Numbered from the stretch's first letter, positions 1-14,017 are shown. The stretch: 64,000 nucleotides of DNA from Hemibagrus wyckioides (GCF_019097595.1 NC_080712.1:19306146-19370145); one strand, 5' to 3'. Numbers and translations: made by a program. Notes: generated from the sequence alone by a model not told the origin.

Positions 1-1060
1 TTTTTATTTGAAATTACAAATAAAAGCATAAAATCTCTTTGCACCTGAGTACCTGTGTGTGAATATTGTGGCTGTGAATGACAGAGGTGCAGTAGACCCA
101 TTACTACTTCTCAGTACACTATAAATAACTGGTGTTTGAAAGTGTGGGACTCATTGCACTCATTAGAGGTTGTCAGAGTGCTCCTCAAATTTGACTTTAT
201 TTGGTTTTCTTTATGTTGTCCTTTTTTTCTTTCTCTCCAGTCTATTCTCCACCTTTTGGGTAATGACTTAATACAGATAAAGTATAATAGTCCTTAACCT
301 CTTAAATACATTTGTGTTCTCAGAGCAAAACTGAGAATACTGTATGTGGTAGCTCTGGACACTATGTGCACCTGATATATGTATTTAGTATCTTTAACTA
401 GAAATATAACTAGCAAAATAAATATAGTCATTTTTTCTTGATTTAGTTGAGTTGGCAATTGAGTTGGCATTCCTAATGTTCTTTTAAAAATAGCCCAAAG
501 CTCCAGAGTGATCTGGGCACTGGCTTAGCTACTGTTTTAGACAATCAGGAAGATATGATGTAGGAGCACACCTCATCTCTCACCTTTTGAACCTATATCA
601 TTAGTCTCTTCACTGTATGACACCATAATGAAGGATGGTGGTCCTTAGGAATATTCCCTTTCTGGCTTCTCTTGCAACACTGCTGAAATGCCATTAATTG
701 ATTTATTTTGCAGACCTTTAGGGTGTTTGCTCTGTGGGAGTTATGAAATTACTTTTGCCATTCTTTTTTTGGGGGAAAAGGATAGACAAGCAATTATTCT
801 TATCCATTTCTAGCTCCAACGCACATCCACGTCAACTCTCATGACACAGTTCTCATGGAGATTGGTGCAGCTCCATCCTGTCAAGAATTCCTCCATTTCA
901 GTCACCAATTCAAGTATGATCATATCAAGCATATGAAATACAAGGCCTTTCATTCAAAGCAGAATCTTCACAGAACCTCACTTTTTTATTACATTTTCTT
1001 TTCCTCTGCTTACCACCATAATTCCCTTTGTATACCTTTACATTTCTCTATCATTCCTGT
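1..1060. other. Intergenic, nothing recognised
   Basis: AT-rich single-copy-looking DNA. Short open frames here have no recognisable protein similarity and no supporting splice context. I see no gene, RNA gene or clear repeat. Confidence 0.5.
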
Positions 1061-1199
1061 TTTATTATTATTATTATAATTGTTATTATTATTATTTTTA
1101 TTATTATCATTATTATTATTGAGGATGCAGAAGATAGGGATAGGTGGAGAGAGACGATTCACTGTGGCAACCCCTGAAGGGAAAAGCCGAAAGAAGATG

Positions 1200-1250
<51 letters not shown>

Positions 1251-1310
1251 ATTATTATTATTATTATTATTATCATTATTGTTGTTGGTGTTGTTGTTGT
1301 TGTTGTTATA
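1060..1310 (+). repeat. (ATT)n / (GTT)n microsatellite seeded on a retroposon 3' tail
   Basis: Two long runs of ATT repeats, at about 1062-1120 and 1199-1280, flank a 75-base unique piece (about 1122-1198). That piece reads like a common fish retroposon 3' end: a 'ctgtggcaacccctgaaggg' core, then 'aaaagccgaaagaagatg'. The second run changes into GTT repeats up to about 1305. The open frames on both strands here (poly-Ile, poly-Asn) are artefacts of the repeat. Confidence 0.75.
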
Positions 1311-2135
1311 TTCATACACTATTTTCATATTTATACACTCTAATTTATGATGGCTTTTCCTTCTTATCAATGGTGCTATCATTTACCTAAATTACTGGCA
1401 AGTGAATGTATAGACTGCCCTGGGAATTAAGGTACATCATAATCACTACACGAATTGAACTTTTTTGTTTTTTACAGAGTAATTAAGCCATTTAATGACT
1501 AGCTCATGTTCATTTCAAGAGCATGAAGAGGATAAGAGCATTCCCTAATAGTGCAGTATAGATTTTTACAGAAAAAAAAGGCTGTGACAGGAGGTCTTTT
1601 TTTTACCATTAGTGCTTCAACAGGATAATGTGCAAATAGATTCTGTATGAATTCCATGTACTTTTTAGCCAAATTAATTAAAGGATACGTATCCTCAGAA
1701 ACTCTCACTACTGTAATGACAGGCATGATCTATTGAATGAGTAATCACAGACCATGAGTAATATTCTGTCCTGTCCTAAACACAACCATTATCTTAATAC
1801 TTCTCCCTAATGCCTCCTCTGCATCTGGCATTTTGTACATTTGAAGTAAAGGCATTAGCAAGTTGAGTCTTGCATTTACATTTACAGTAATATTGGGGGG
1901 AAAAATATGTAATATAATTAAGCTGCAACAACAACAAAAATCTGATGCCTTTAAGCAGAATAATGGAGTACATTAGAGTTAGACGGGATCTGGCACTGCT
2001 GCACTGCTTAGTATCAAATTCTTTCACTCAGTTTTTATGCACTAACTCCTTAATGGCCAGTACTTTACTACTACTGCCAATAAAAAACACAAAATACACA
2101 AGAGTAACAAATTGCAAGTCTCTGAAACTGTGCTG
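1311..2135. other. Intergenic, nothing recognised
   Basis: AT-rich sequence without recognisable exons or repeats. Open frames of 60-80 codons on both strands look random. Confidence 0.4.
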
Positions 2136-2136
2136 A

Positions 2137-2535
2137 CAGGATGAACACCATTCTTCCAAAAGATATTCCCAAACTTGGTTTTTTAATGACAGTGGAGAGG
2201 AGTGCTGTCTAATATGTCAGTTCAAAAGCTCCCATAGGTCTTCAACTGAGTTGAAATCTGCTGACTATGAAGGCCATAGCATATCATTTACATCATTTTC
2301 ATATTCTTTAACCCTTCAATGAGCCCTCGTACCCTACGGAGGGGGTATTGTCATCCCGGTAGACACCACTCCTGTCAGGATAGAAAATGTTTCATAATAG
2401 GATGAAGGTGATCAGTCAGAATATCTCTGTATTGATTTGCAGTTATTCATCCATGTAAAGGGACAGGTGGACTCAAAACATGCCAGACAAATTCAACCCA
2501 CAGCATTACAGAATCACTGTAGTGCTAAAGCGCTA
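2137..2535 (-). mobile_element. Decayed Tc1-like transposon fragment
   Basis: Read on the minus strand, this matches from memory the catalytic half of a fish Tc1-like transposase. Diagnostic stretches on the plus strand are 'accattcttccaaaagatat', 'ctatgaaggccatagcatat' (antisense of the conserved SPDLNPIE-type region) and 'gtattgtcatcccggtagac'. No frame stays open, and I could not define terminal repeats. It is a dead, truncated copy. Confidence 0.6.
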
Positions 2536-2539
2536 AGTG

Positions 2540-4125
2540 CCTTTAGCATTCTCTGTTCATGTTGAGCATGCTCTGCATTTTTCTTTCTGCCACAGTCCAT
2601 GTTCTACACATGTGGAAGCCTCTGCACACTGTTTCTTCATTCATTAATTTAGATTTTTCCCTTCATTTTTTAACCTGTCTGTAAAGTTCAAATTAAGAAA
2701 AAAAGAATAAATAGGCACTGTTTTTGATGGATAACTTTTGTGTGGGATATTTGTAACCCACTGACTGATATTTTTAGTCTTCCCATGGTTTAAAATGCAC
2801 TTTCATTACCATCTGCTGAGAAGCCTGTTCCTCTATTTTAAAATGTTTTCTGACTTCAAGGAAAGCCTTGAAATTCCTCTGCCATTTCTTACAAACAGGT
2901 CTTGTGAAGTACACAATCAATCATTATAGATTATATAATTAGCCTACTTCACCCAACTACTAAAGATAGGCAACAGAATTATTTTAGGTGGAGCAAATAA
3001 ATACAAACATTTAATATGTCATTAAACATAGAACATCGTACAATTATTAGAATCAATAAAATGTTTTTAAAAAGCTAATAAAAATAGACCGCTACATTGG
3101 CTGCCTTTATAATAAACTGATGTTTTGTGTAATTATATAATAAAACATCTAGCAATGCTAATTAAGTACCAGGCTAGCAAAGTTTACTGTCAGCCCAGAG
3201 AGGTGAGATATTAGATGATTTATAGTGTATTATATATTTACATATTACTGATTAACCGCAAAAGTGCACAAGAAGACAGCTCATTTCTGCCTGTCATCTC
3301 ACAATGTTGTGTAGGGGAAAAAGTCAGACTGATATTGTGTAAATGAAAAAGGTGATCACATGAAAGAGACTCATTATAATTCACTTGACTGACTTAAATG
3401 ATGACTGTGTAAACCCCTATCACAGTTATTCATACACAGAAAGAGTAAAACTTACATTTCAAACAGTGGAGTAACTATTCAATATTCCCCAGTTGTGCAC
3501 AAGCAGAGCTGTGTGAATGCTGTGTGAAGAGTAGAGCTAGTGCAGTAAGCAATAAAGGAACAGCTAAAATCATTGGCTTTAAGCATGATTCAAGAAACAA
3601 TCTGTCTAGCCCAGGATATTATTGATCTGTCTCAGTCTGCTTATTGATTTTGCACTTTGGCTTATTTAGAGAAACTCTGAAGCTTGATAGAGACTCTTAT
3701 CACAAACTGTTCAACTTACAGTTGGAATAAAACTGTGAGTGTCAAAATATTAAAAGTTTATAGGACAGTGTAGTTTAGTCTTGTTGGACTGGACTTTGGC
3801 TAAATACACAGAACAAGGACCATGAACATTTCACTAATGAGGGTTTGCCTATTTAAGCCTGTTGGCGTAGCTAGCCAGGAATATGAAAGGTTAGGATTCT
3901 ATTTTCAAAGATGTGGAGCCAAAGGAGGCCTCAGCACCTCCACTTTTAAAAGGTAGAAAAGCACTGTGCTTCACAAAATGTCAGCATGCTGGAGGCAGTT
4001 AGAAGCTACAATGACCAGGGTTGTGCAGCATCCAGCTGTGTCTTATTTTATACCATGAATGACATGGCATAAAAGTGGCAAATTTTACCTACCTTTGGCA
4101 ATACCTATCTTAATATTGCCTTTAT
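2540..4125. other. Intergenic, nothing recognised
   Basis: AT-rich DNA. A short piece near 3850-3960 has a mildly higher GC content and could be a degenerate repeat, but I cannot name it. There are no convincing coding exons. Confidence 0.4.
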
Positions 4126-4129
4126 GTTG

Positions 4130-4480
4130 GCAATCAGCAGAGAGTGTTTAGATACTGTCCTGCAAGTCATTCTGAAGCTGAGAAAAAAAAGGAAAAATCA
4201 ATCAGAGCCATTGCACACATATTGAGTATAGCCAATACAACATTTTGGAATGTCCTGAAAAAGAAAGAAACCACTAGGTGTACTAACAGCCAGACATGAA
4301 ACTAGTCAACCAAGCAAAACAACAGCAGTTAATGAGTATACATTGTGAAAGCTGTGAAGAACAAAAAAAAACCCATGACATCACCAACAACCTCACAGAG
4401 GAGGGGTGAAGGTATCACTGGGAAGAAACTTCCATAGCAGAAATATAAGGGCCATACCACAATAATCAGGCTCACTAATT
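4130..4480 (+). mobile_element. Decayed Tc1-like transposase N-terminal fragment
   Basis: Broken plus-strand frames give SEAIRAIA/SIANTTIW-like helix-turn-helix remnants followed by a 'TTGVLTA...SQPSKTTAV' linker, as in Tc1-type DNA-binding domains. Nucleotides around 4195-4330 carry this signal. Stops and frameshifts interrupt it, and the catalytic half is absent, so it is an inactive relic. Confidence 0.5.
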
Positions 4481-4484
4481 TATT

Positions 4485-5595
4485 GATGATGTAACGTATA
4501 TGTGTAGCAGCAGAATGTATTCAGAAGTTTAGTTAAGTTGTCTTTGCCAATTTGCATGCATCCAAACTAATCAGGAGGAACTTCAGCAAGCAGCAAGCTT
4601 GATGCAGTTATTGCATGCAATGGATATGCAACCAAATAGTAAGTGTTATTTATTATAATTTAGTTTAATTTGCACTATTTGCTCCTGTACTTTTTTTACA
4701 GCTTGCCATCAAAGGGGCCATGTTCATTTCCAGATGTAAATGTCAGGAAATTATTGAAGGTCAATCTTTGATCTATCAGCTCATATTCATCTTTAGATCT
4801 CAAACCCAAATGTCCTCAGCATACAGCAAAAATACGACACAGACTGTTGTTTTCTGCTTTTTCTTCACAGATCTCACAATGTTTCTGTCATCAATTTCTT
4901 TTGTTTTTTACTTGGCCAACCTGTTTGTTAATGCCTCACTCAAGCCTTTGTGGCTGCCTAATTTTATACTCTCTTCTCTCAAATCCATAAAGCCTTATTT
5001 GATCTTCTGCCCTAGAAAAGCAAAGTGCTCAGCCATTTGACACAAAGTCATGAATTTCCATCTGACAAACACACTAAGAGCATGCAGCTATTGACAAGCA
5101 ACACTATATGTTTCTATGCACAAAAGAAGCCTTTCTCTCTTGTGCTTATACACATCCCTGTCAGGACATGAATTTCAAGCAGCTTTGTACCAAACATGAG
5201 TCATTATTGTAGCTACAGAGATAAAAAAAAAAAAGCAAGACACAGCTCATACATATAGTGTTCCCATACCCAAATATTTAGCCTATAAAAACAGATGCCT
5301 GAAACAGAATGCATATTAGCATGTTATTGTTGACTTGCCTAATTTTGTCTCAAATGTAAGCCAGTAATGTCAGGCTGTCATTTTTTTAATGAATACATAT
5401 CACTTTCCAGAGTCAAGACACATGAAGAGACATCCATAACAGCTCTATAATCAGTAGGTACCAGAGACAAGTAAAAAGCAGAAAACACAAAAAAGACTGA
5501 CCTGGGCAATTTTTGCTGGCTGGTAACTGACCAGCATACTGTGCATAATGTGACAGCATAATGTGTTATGCATACACTCACTGAGCACTTAAGAA
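4485..5595. other. Intergenic, nothing recognised
   Basis: The longest open frame (4720-5040, 106 codons, plus) starts in random-looking sequence and has no recognisable domain. I treat it as chance. No other feature seen. Confidence 0.4.
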
Positions 5596-5597
5596 AT

Positions 5598-5845
5598 ACC
5601 TGTACACCTCTGCATTCATGAAATTATTTAATCAGTCAGTTGTGTGGCAGCAGTGCAATGCATAAATGAACCAGCAGTTTTAGGTAATGTTCACATCAAC
5701 AATCAGAATGGGGGAAAAAAATAAATGTAATATCAGTTATTTTAACCATGTCATGACTGTCGGTGCCAGACAGGTTGGTTTGAGTATTTCTATAAGTAGG
5801 TTCCTTATAAAATGCTCAGTGAGTATAACTGTAAACACTGCAAGC
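5598..5845 (+). mobile_element. Tc1-like remnant, family A
   Basis: The 5' portion of a fish Tc1-like element that recurs in this window ('family A'). The markers are 'tacctgtacacctctgcatt', 'gtggcagcagtgcaatgcat', 'gttcacatcaacaatcagaa' and a coding remnant V-GARQVGLSIS at about 5758-5800, which matches the GARRAGLSISETAD region of the transposase helix-turn-helix. The copy stops soon after and is not functional. Confidence 0.65.
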
Positions 5846-6289
5846 AAAATTATAGTAATTGTGCAGTAAGTACTGGTGTAGTTTGGCTTTTCCTTGAATT
5901 GGTCATGAGTCTAAAATGACTTTAGACCTGTGTGGGTAGAGTTAATAAAATCTGGCCCTTGAAGTGTAGACAAGTAGGAGAGATCAGCCATCATCACCAC
6001 ATCATCAGCCAGAGAAATAAAATAGATGGCAATAAGAACACAGTAAGTATCAAAAGAAATGAACTCAACAAGAATACAGCTAAATTAAGGGTTCCCAAAC
6101 TTTTTGCGTACACAAGTCAAACAGACATTATACTGTGTATTTAATGTAACCCTAAGCAATGGCCATCTAACATTTTAAATTTCAGATTTATTTAAGACTA
6201 CTGTAACATTTGATTAACTTATGTCAGTAACATACATATAATATGTGTAATATAAATGCACAAAAACAAAGAAATATTCCTTTCACTGA

Positions 6290-6485
6290 CTCACCAGTCT
6301 AGTGGAAAGAAAAATTCAAATTGAAATTTTATTGGTCACATACGAAATCATACACAGTACGACATGTAGTGAAATGCTGCAAAAGCAGATGAGTCTGGTT
6401 CACACATGGGGCATCATTCTATGTGTGCATACAGAAACAGCAGCAGCAAAGTGAACAAGTGCCTTTGTTTGCACACTAATTGCAC
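6290..6485 (-). repeat. Antisense retroposon 3' tail
   Basis: The segment 'ttgaaattttattggtcaca' followed by 'tacgacatgtagtgaaatgc' is the reverse complement of a common fish LINE/SINE 3' tail as I remember it. No coding capacity is present. Confidence 0.45.
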
Positions 6486-6489
6486 ATCT

Positions 6490-9400
6490 TATTATTCAGA
6501 TGATTTAAAAGTGGCATTTACTAGCTAATACATCAGAGAGAAAAACATCCCTGTCTGTCAGGTTTCTAGGTCAAACTGAAAAATGTTTAGTGGTTTCATG
6601 CACTTTCATGTTCATGAAAACATCAACAAGCTCTATCACTGTTAAAAGATTTTGCTACCATCGTGATTAGAAAATATCTCAATTAGAAAATATTCAAAAG
6701 TGTGTTTTACATTTTATGTTTTTAATAGAAAATCTAGAAAATCCATAAGCGTGGTATGCAAAAGAGACCTTTCAGTTTTTTGGATTTTTTTTTTCCTCAA
6801 ATTCATCTGTAACCGGAAAACCTTTAGTGCTCAGTAATGGTGTAGGCTATTATATATGTATGTGTTTTGATTCATAATGGCAGTTTGTTTAACATATGTC
6901 AGAAAATATGAAAAAGACTAACATAATATGTACCATTTTCATTTGATTGTTTGGTTGATTATTAGAATGTGACTCCCAGTAGATATTACCTCACAAAATC
7001 ATTTTGTAATGTTTCTAAGATAAAGTTATAAAATAAATTAATAAAGCGAAAGAGGAGCTTGAGTTTCACTCATGAACCCATTTGTAAACTGACCTCTGAG
7101 CAAAATGGTCAAGAATAATGGACATGTTTAACAACAGAGTCTTGTAACACTGTAGACATTGTGAGCATGTAATTTAATCAGTATTACTTTGCAACATGTC
7201 AAGTGTTAAGGATTAGGTCATATCTGACATTAAATCTCTTCCTTGTTTTTATTTTAGCCTTAGCTTTGTTAATAAACTACAAAATACATCAGACTAAGAA
7301 AAAAAAGGATATTTTAGTATCAGTAATTTTATTAAAATACAGGATTCACTGATGTAATGCACCACATTTTTACATGTGTTACTTTAATAAGCATAGTTGT
7401 TATAAATAAATTAAGAAATAAGATGAGCTCTTGAATAGCTGTCAGCCTGTTTTGTTTGCTTTCTTTCTTGTTTTATTTCTGTAACAAGGTCAATGTCTGT
7501 GTTGGTCTATTTTAAGTTTTAATTTTGCTCCAAATAACATGTGCCAGTGTGCCTCAGATAATTCCCTAAATATGTGAGTCCCACACTTGCCCTCAAAACA
7601 AAGATGCAGTACAGTAACAGTAGACCCTAGAGTGAAAAATATGATTAAGTTAGCTGGGAAACAATGTTAGAGAGATCATGAAAACTAGAAACCACTGGGA
7701 CTTTTCTTTCATTAAAATCCATATCCTGCTGTTAGGTTGATGGTATTACAGCAGTGACATCATTACTACAGCTTGATTGTACTAGAAGGGTGTCATCTCT
7801 CTTACATTTTAACCTTTGTGTTAATTTAGTTTTGTAACAGGCATTTGTTTTGTTTACTGCTACTCTATGTTGTAGGTTGAATTATAACACTGTGTTATGC
7901 CATGACAGGTTCCACATAGAGAACATATAACTGAAAGGACACAAACTCTGCTTCTAAGTGCCACGTGACGAAGATGATTTTTATTTTACAATCTTTTCTA
8001 TTGGTACATAAAGCAGCTGGTAGTGGTAGTAGTAATGAAATATTCCACACACAGAAAGGCAGCAATGTCTCATATTTATACTAGCCCTGAGGGTATATAA
8101 TCCTGAAGATTTTTATGCTTTTAACGATTTCAACACATAGGCTCCAACATTTAAAGATTCAGTATAATCTTTTCTGTTCTTTTTTTTTTAAGTAATATTA
8201 AATGTGCCTGGGAATAAGATTAGAATGTGTGTAAAACCAGGGGTGTGCCATTTGTAATAAATTTGTTGCTTTATCATCAAAAAAGGTACCAATTTCATGG
8301 GTTCAGCTCTATTTTATGTAATACTCAAAGTAGCTTTACGAATTTAATCTGTGTCTGGTGTTTGAAGTAATGGAGAACAGTCCGAATAAGGATTTGATTA
8401 ACAAGCACTCTAATCATTTTGACAGTAATCAATGTGTTCTTTGAAGTAAGTGGAACCTGGGCTTGGTCCAAACAGGCGATCTTAACTGCATCCAAAGTGA
8501 TCATATGCCTACACGTCTGTGCTGATTTACTAATTAACTAGATTTTAGAGGAGGTTGTGTTTGCTGTAAGATCAAATCCATGTCGCCCACACAAGAACAC
8601 GCTCCATATTGTGACACAAGGGCTCCTTTTACTCCCCATAAAGTCGTCACACCAGGAGAGTGCCAAGAGATCTGATTTTCTCTCTGACCTGAAAAAAAAA
8701 CCCTCTGAATTGTCAGAAAAAAATTAAATGCCTTAAGTGTTCTTTTTGTAGTCTCTGTGGGTTATGGGTTCTTTACAGAACACAGCATGCAATGTGTTTC
8801 TCATTAAGAATCAGTTCCAAACTAGAATCCATTCATGAGGCTAAGAACCCATAACTTCACAAACAACGCAGTGAAAAATCTTTTGTATCATACTTTTTAC
8901 TGGCTGTATGCGTTAACAAATTTAAGCTGTATATCATATATGTATATCATATACTCAAATATTAAAATTCAGATGTATAGGAATTTTGGTTTCAATGAAT
9001 TAACCTGCAAAAAAACTGCTGTCATTCACCTTTTAATAGTTCACAATAATTCCCAGTCAGTTAACTTGAAATTTGGAGACTCAAACAAGCATGTCAGTAT
9101 GACCAAAGAGTTGCTCCTAAGTTCACCATCGCACAAAGCGGGCAAGCCTTTTCCAGTAAACTGTCTTTGAGCCAAATAACTATAACAATAATCATTATTA
9201 ACAATAATCAGCCTTTGTAGATGTGCATAAGCTGCATTTTGACAGACAGAAAGAAGCTTTACTTCTTCAAAAAGGCCTTGTTTTAACTAGATAGCTTTGT
9301 GACGTGGCCTTATCTCACATAACAAATAAACTTATTTCTGATATTAATCCCCAAATACATTGCTGCTAGAGCTAAATAAAGTACAAAGCATTTGTTGTTA

Positions 9401-11050
9401 GTGAGCTAACTGGCTAACATTAATGTGTCAAGAAGCTCTTGGCAGCCTGTTTGTTAAGGTGTCATTCTGTTTGTACTGAATACTTGTTGAATGTGGATTA
9501 TTTGACTTTCATAGCTTTCAGATGAATCTGCATGTCAAAGCAGCACACAGCAAATACCACATTATAAAATGTATGAGATGTCCTAAACAGTCCTAAAGAT
9601 TTCCTAAAGGGTGAAAATGTATTGTATCGTTTTGTATTTTAGAATGTGTTGTATTATATAATGTACTGTATTGCATAATTTAATGTATTTTCCTACAAGA
9701 GGGTGACATTTCTAGATCTTATATGCAGTAGATTCAAGCAACAGTGAATAAGTATTTTACATTTGTTAGTATCTGCCTGAGGCTGTTGTTAAAATACCAG
9801 AGTCATTAAACTTCTCATAATTTGTTAAATTCTTGTTAATTATTTTTTTTTTTTACATCTCTTTGGTCGAATCCTAATAGTACTTGGGGAAAAGTTTATT
9901 CTGTCATATTCTTTTTCTATCTGATGGTTCAGAATTATTTTTTGATTGATCTTGATACAACCAGGCAACTCTTGGCATGACTTTCCTTACTACGCTGTAG
10001 AATAATTACCCATATTCGTCCATGCCTCTCATGTTTTAATTGGTTTGACATCTCTGTGCTTCACCTTACCTCAGTAAACACCCCAAATTAATTAATGTTT
10101 TTTCCGATCTAGAGAAACAAAACATTTTCTTGTATGTGTCGCTGGCTGACACAATGATGCTTCTCCACATTTCAGACTGATAATCCTGATGATCCTTGTT
10201 ATGGTTGTGACAAAATCCCTGTTTCATCCACAAGCTTCCCAGTTTCTCTGAGTTTTTTTTGTGCTCCTCATCTTTGTCCCTTTCCAGCAAAGTCTATACC
10301 TATAAAAAACAACACAATGAGTGGAAAGGAGTATGCTTAATATATTCAGCTAAACAAGACATTAACACTGAAGTCCCAAGTGCTGCATATCTACCTACAT
10401 TATGTGTCATCACAAACTGTGTTATCATGATTTATTAAACAAGCACAAGAGGCTTTTAGTGTCTCTTAAATAATTGCTATTTTGCTCTATTGTCACTTTG
10501 CATATGCATAAAGGCATTCTCAAAAGCAAAAAATATTGAGTGGAGATTATTGTATCTAACCACTGCTTACTAGATTCTCAAGGCGCAGTAATTACTTTGT
10601 AATGCATGTAAAATAATGGTATTATTTTTAGCACATTAATGGCTAAAACCTATTGAAGACTCAGCCTGCAAAGGCCATATTTAAAACTACTGTTTAGAAA
10701 TAATTTGAAATATAAATTTATGCAAACAGTTGTATAAGAAATTTCCTACCAGCACACATAATTATAGATCAATTGTAAGTTATCAAAAAAAAACATGTGA
10801 ACATAGTTTACTAAGAAAAAATCTTAAATTAAACATGGCTTTTTTTTTATGATTGTCTTTGGTGCAATAGGCTTGTATTACGTTTACTCCAACAGTCAAA
10901 ATATAAAATTTGCTCAAGCTTGCAGCAATTGATGTTGCAAAATACCCCAGATCTTCCATTTTGTCTAGTGCTAGGGTCACCTGTAGAACATGGGTTTATA
11001 TGAGGTGGCTGTTGGATTCTTTTAAAATAAAAAATGTTACTGTTGTTATA
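6490..11050. other. Intergenic, mostly unrecognised
   Basis: AT-rich, repeat-poor DNA. The part at about 8390-8690 is less AT-rich, lacks simple repeats and looks non-repetitive, so it could be a conserved non-coding element. The 111-codon plus frame at 8835-9170 has no domain and is probably chance. No RNA gene recognised. Confidence 0.4.
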
Positions 11051-11057
11051 TATACAG

Positions 11058-11885
11058 GAGTTTGACAATGAAACTGAAACACTGGCTAATATTGTGCTGG
11101 AGGTTGCACACCTATATTTGGCTTGGTGGCCAATCTTCACTGCTTTCACATTTTGTAAGTTATCAAATGGGAGTTCCACACAGTCAAAATTCATGGTTGG
11201 GCTGCTATAGCCAAAGATCACTGTACCAATGGCAAACATTTCAGTGGTGCCAGCAGCAGAAATCTTGGGCTGTGGACAATGTGAAATATATATTGTTGAC
11301 TGATTACTCCTTCACTGTCTTTCCCACATTTGGTAGAGTAACAGTGTGTGGAAGCCCAAAGAAGCTTACCACCTGATTTGCTGCATGCCTGGAATGAAAC
11401 ACAGGGGTGGATCAGTGATGGTTTGGGCTGCAATATCATGGCATTCCCTAGGCCCACTACTTATGCTAAAAGTGCACATCACTGCTAAGGACTACTAAAC
11501 CAATTTGAAGGACCATGTTAGCCCAGTGGTTCAAACATTGTACCCTGAAGGTGGTGCTGTGTTTTAGGATGATAATGCACAAATACACACACAAAGACAA
11601 AATGATTTGATAAACATGGAAGTGAAGTTATTTATCTCCCATGGCCTGCACAGTGACAATATATGAATATTATTGAAACACTCTAGGCTGTTTTGAAGGA
11701 GCATGTCAGGAAACATTTTCATCCACCAGCATCACATAGTGACCTGGCCACTGTTCTGCAAGAGGAATGGCTCAAAATTCCTGTGGACATTGTGCAGTAC
11801 CTGTATCTGTCATCGCAAGACAAAAAAGCTTTATTGGCTGCAAACGGAGACTCTACACCATACTGATAAATATTTTGTGTACAAA
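11058..11885 (+). pseudogene. Tc1-like transposase relic, nearly full catalytic domain
   Basis: Fragments in several plus frames, in order, match Tc1-type transposase: a 'TDYSFTVFPTFGRVTV' block (W-DES-F region) near 11300-11350, 'NETQGWISDGLGCNIMAFP' near 11395-11450, a degenerate 'MNIIETL-AVLKEHVRKHF' block (PDLNPIE-LW region) near 11660-11720, and 'VLQEEWLKIPVDIVQYLY' up to 'LLAANGDSTPY' near 11750-11865. The reading frame is broken many times. An AATAAA follows at 11886. It is a different family from the other Tc1 copies in the window. Confidence 0.65.
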
Positions 11886-11889
11886 ATAA

Positions 11890-14015
11890 AGTGTTTTGGA
11901 TATATTCAGAGGTGGGACATCATGTATGTAGATCCTTTGTGGGTGCAAAGAGAAACAGAGAGCGAACAGAATGGCGACATCCATAGCAATCCGACAAAGA
12001 GTGCACTGATGTGATCAGTAAAAATGAACAACAGCTCTCTTTATCAGAATAATCTGGATCTTGTTCAGGTATTATTAAACTACCTAGGACTGTGTAAACC
12101 TCTAAGTCAGAGCTCACAAAAGAGGTTTCACAGAAGGCCAGCACTGAATAGCTTGTTATTCAATCATATGATGAGCTCCATAAATCTATGAAAGATTTAT
12201 AGGATAAGATGAACTTACTCTAGTGAGATTGAGATGGCAGTGGATTGAGCTGTAGACCTGAAGTGATATGAGCAATAAAATGACTTACACTGATGCATGA
12301 AGGAGATCAGGGGTTGGCGAATCACTGCTGTCCAGGAAAAGCAAATTGTGGTCAGGATATTGTTGTTTTTTTTCACTGTGGCCTGGAAAACAAGTGACTC
12401 AATAGAGTCAATAGAATGCTAATATTGTGGTCACTGACTTTTTTCTTCCATCCATCGACTAGACCCGACAAAAAAACTGCTCCATGTTGCCTTTCAACAC
12501 CAAGCAACGCTTTTTTATATATATTTTCCAACAGATTCCTTTATTCTTGGTGAAATTAATGAGCCTTATTGCTATAGACTACAACTTGCTACTAATTCTG
12601 AATCCTGGAGACTTACAAAGGAAAGGAACACACAGTGGATGCTTTTTGGGCCATGTTAAGAACAATTTTATTTGAAATGTAGTTATTCCTACATTTATAT
12701 ATGTGACATTATCCTAGCCAAAATTTTTTAGCCTCAATAATCTTGCTGGCTAAACTGCTCTAAGTTTACATAATTTTAATTTATGTAAATTTATGCTGTC
12801 GAAACATTATTTTGCAGAGATCCAACACAACCTAAAACTTAACATAAACGAACAGTAGACTGACCTTGAATGTAACGAGAATTATGATGAAAATATACAA
12901 AAAGAAACACCAGACTCAGGGCAATAAGTACTAAAGTTTCTGTACTGACCAGGTGAACTATGTTTTCACAGTGTGCTAAAGGAACCCAGACAGCACAGAG
13001 AAAGCTAGTTTTTAGTTATTTTTTAACTTTGAGATTATGCTTGGTTAAAATGGCCAAGGGTGCAAAACTGAAAATTCTAATCAGCTACTGTTTAAAAAGG
13101 TCCATATATTCATATATAGATCCATATATTAAATATCTTTTATCAGCATCATGGGTCTAGATACCTATAATCATGTGTACGTTTCCAGGGCTGCTTATGT
13201 AATTTCATCAATGTCTGACAGCAAAGCCTGACTTCTGTTTGAAAGTGTCAAGGAACAACTGCTTAAATTTAATCTAGACTTCATGTGAAATTTTATATTT
13301 AAATGCACTAAAATCCAGTGAACTAGCTGTTCTTTGCAAAGTAGATTCCTTTTTATATGCATAAACATGTATACAGCGTACAGTTAATGGGGCTGATTAT
13401 TGATGTGTAATTTTTTCATGCACTAAATCTGAGAATGCCTTACTTATATATTACAAGAAAAAAGTAGTGTGTTTGTTAGTATGAGAAGTCCACTTAATAC
13501 ACTGCTGTGTCTTCTAGATTTGAGTGTGCAATTAACTGTAGCATTTATGGATACCCAAAACATGTCTGCATTTGCCAGTGTGCTAGCTAATTAATTTATG
13601 GTTTGTCCTTTTCTAGGGAGAGAAAGAGAAAAAAAGAAAGAGATACAAAGAGATGTACAAATGTGTCCCACAGCAATGAAATGACCTTTGAGAGTAGCAG
13701 ATAATAAATTTACATGTATGGATATAAATGCCTCCTATCTGAATATAATTAGACACTTTGTAAACATGGCTACTGTGTGTCAACACAATTCAGTGTAGGA
13801 CATGAAGAATATGACCAGAATGTAATAAGAGCCTGAACTCATGCCATTTAGCTCAAGAACATCTACCACAATTAGAGTAGTAACAAGTTCCAAGTAGATC
13901 CTATTTTCAGCATTTAGAGAATGCTATTATTAAAAGTATAAATGGCAGCAATGTTTCTATGGTGTTTGATGTTATCTTTAGCAGACAGCATGAGGACCTA
14001 TGCAATAGAAATGCA
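11890..14015. other. Intergenic, nothing recognised
   Basis: AT-rich sequence with only short chance frames. No repeat family recognised. Confidence 0.4.
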
Positions 14016-14017
14016 GA

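Noticed and set aside
1010..1382. Poly-Ile and poly-Asn frames on both strands
   Set aside because: Translation of an (ATT)n microsatellite.
4720..5040. 106-codon frame with hydrophobic stretches
   Set aside because: Hydrophobicity comes from T-rich DNA; no family match from memory and no gene context.
8835..9170. 111-codon plus-strand frame
   Set aside because: AT-rich composition, no recognisable domain, no neighbouring exons.
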